From Pseudomonadota bacterium (GTDB taxonomy: Bacteria > Pseudomonadota > Alphaproteobacteria > Rhizobiales > Devosiaceae), in the NCBI GenBank assembly GCA_023437755.1, contig JAEZFJ010000100.1, forward strand, positions 1-5,726: a stretch of 5,726 nt of DNA, in the 5' to 3' direction. This document shows, piece by piece, positions 5,637 to 5,726 of the stretch. Both the position numbers and the translations under genes were made by a program. Under the pieces are notes generated by a model. It saw only the letters and a list, made by a program, of their open reading frames with translations, searched no databases and was not told the DNA's origin. Within the stretch, counting starts at the first letter, position 1. Each line of letters starts with the position of its first letter.

Positions 5637-5726
5637 TGACAACTGAAGCTCCGGGGAAGAAGCCGTCCGTCAGCGCGGACGAAGGGTCAGTGCTTTCCAC
5701 AGTTCGCAACCTGTGGGGCTATATGT
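5636..5726 (+). CDS. N-terminus of a probable Atm1/HMT1-type ABC exporter (partial, runs off the window)
   Basis: An ATG at 5636 overlaps the regulator's stop by one base, and the frame stays open for 30 codons to the window end. The visible peptide starts MTTEAPGKKPSV, a polar cytosolic tip, and ends LSTVRNLWGYM. A polar tip followed by an L-x(2)-L-W-x-YM/L segment is the usual lead-in to the first membrane helix of alphaproteobacterial Atm1-like half-transporters (fused permease and ATPase, which export glutathione conjugates or metal-thiol complexes). The ABC domains lie outside the window, so this is recognition from the N-terminus and context only. Another membrane protein is possible. 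The gene itself is well supported by the start overlap and codon bias. Confidence 0.6.
   Translation, partial: MTTEAPGKKPSVSADEGSVLSTVRNLWGYM

Overview
The window is GC-rich, with strong G/C preference at third codon positions, and every gene reads on the + strand. The protein types (paired GFA proteins ending in a QHPDHDT motif, a membrane-anchored LysM protein with Ala/Pro-rich linkers, and an ArsR regulator joined to a probable Atm1-type exporter) suggest an alphaproteobacterium, probably Hyphomicrobiales and perhaps near Devosia. That placement is inferred from protein style; no marker gene is present.

Region 1 (1-3006) looks like one tightly packed transcription unit. It holds the likely 3' end of an unidentified gene, a small VOC/glyoxalase-fold protein, two tandem GFA-family zinc proteins of identical length, and cimA. 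Successive genes overlap by 4, 14 and 4 bases, and cimA follows after a 13-base gap, so translational coupling is likely. cimA encodes (R)-citramalate synthase, which makes the isoleucine precursor 2-oxobutanoate from pyruvate and acetyl-CoA without threonine. The VOC and GFA families are often linked to aldehyde or thiol-adduct chemistry, but the substrates here cannot be read from the sequence.

Region 2 (3007-5260) holds one large gene for an envelope protein. It has an N-terminal membrane anchor, two related beta-sandwich (Ig-like) modules, long Ala/Pro/Glu linkers and a C-terminal LysM domain. It probably starts at a CTG codon behind a strong Shine-Dalgarno sequence, just after a GC-rich hairpin. 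A clear stem-loop terminator follows its stop codon.

Region 3 (5261-5726) starts a new unit: a 61-base leader, an ArsR-type regulator with a Cys-Cys-Cys run before its recognition helix, and the first 30 codons of a gene whose ATG overlaps the regulator's stop. The visible N-terminus resembles Atm1/HMT1-like ABC exporters, which would make this a self-contained sensor-exporter pair.

Most of the window is ordinary chromosomal gene content. I see no mobile element, CRISPR array, tRNA or rRNA, and no clear new defence or biosynthetic system. The points most worth a second look are the ArsR-exporter pair, the coupled VOC-GFA-GFA-cimA cluster, and the CTG start and modular design of the LysM protein.
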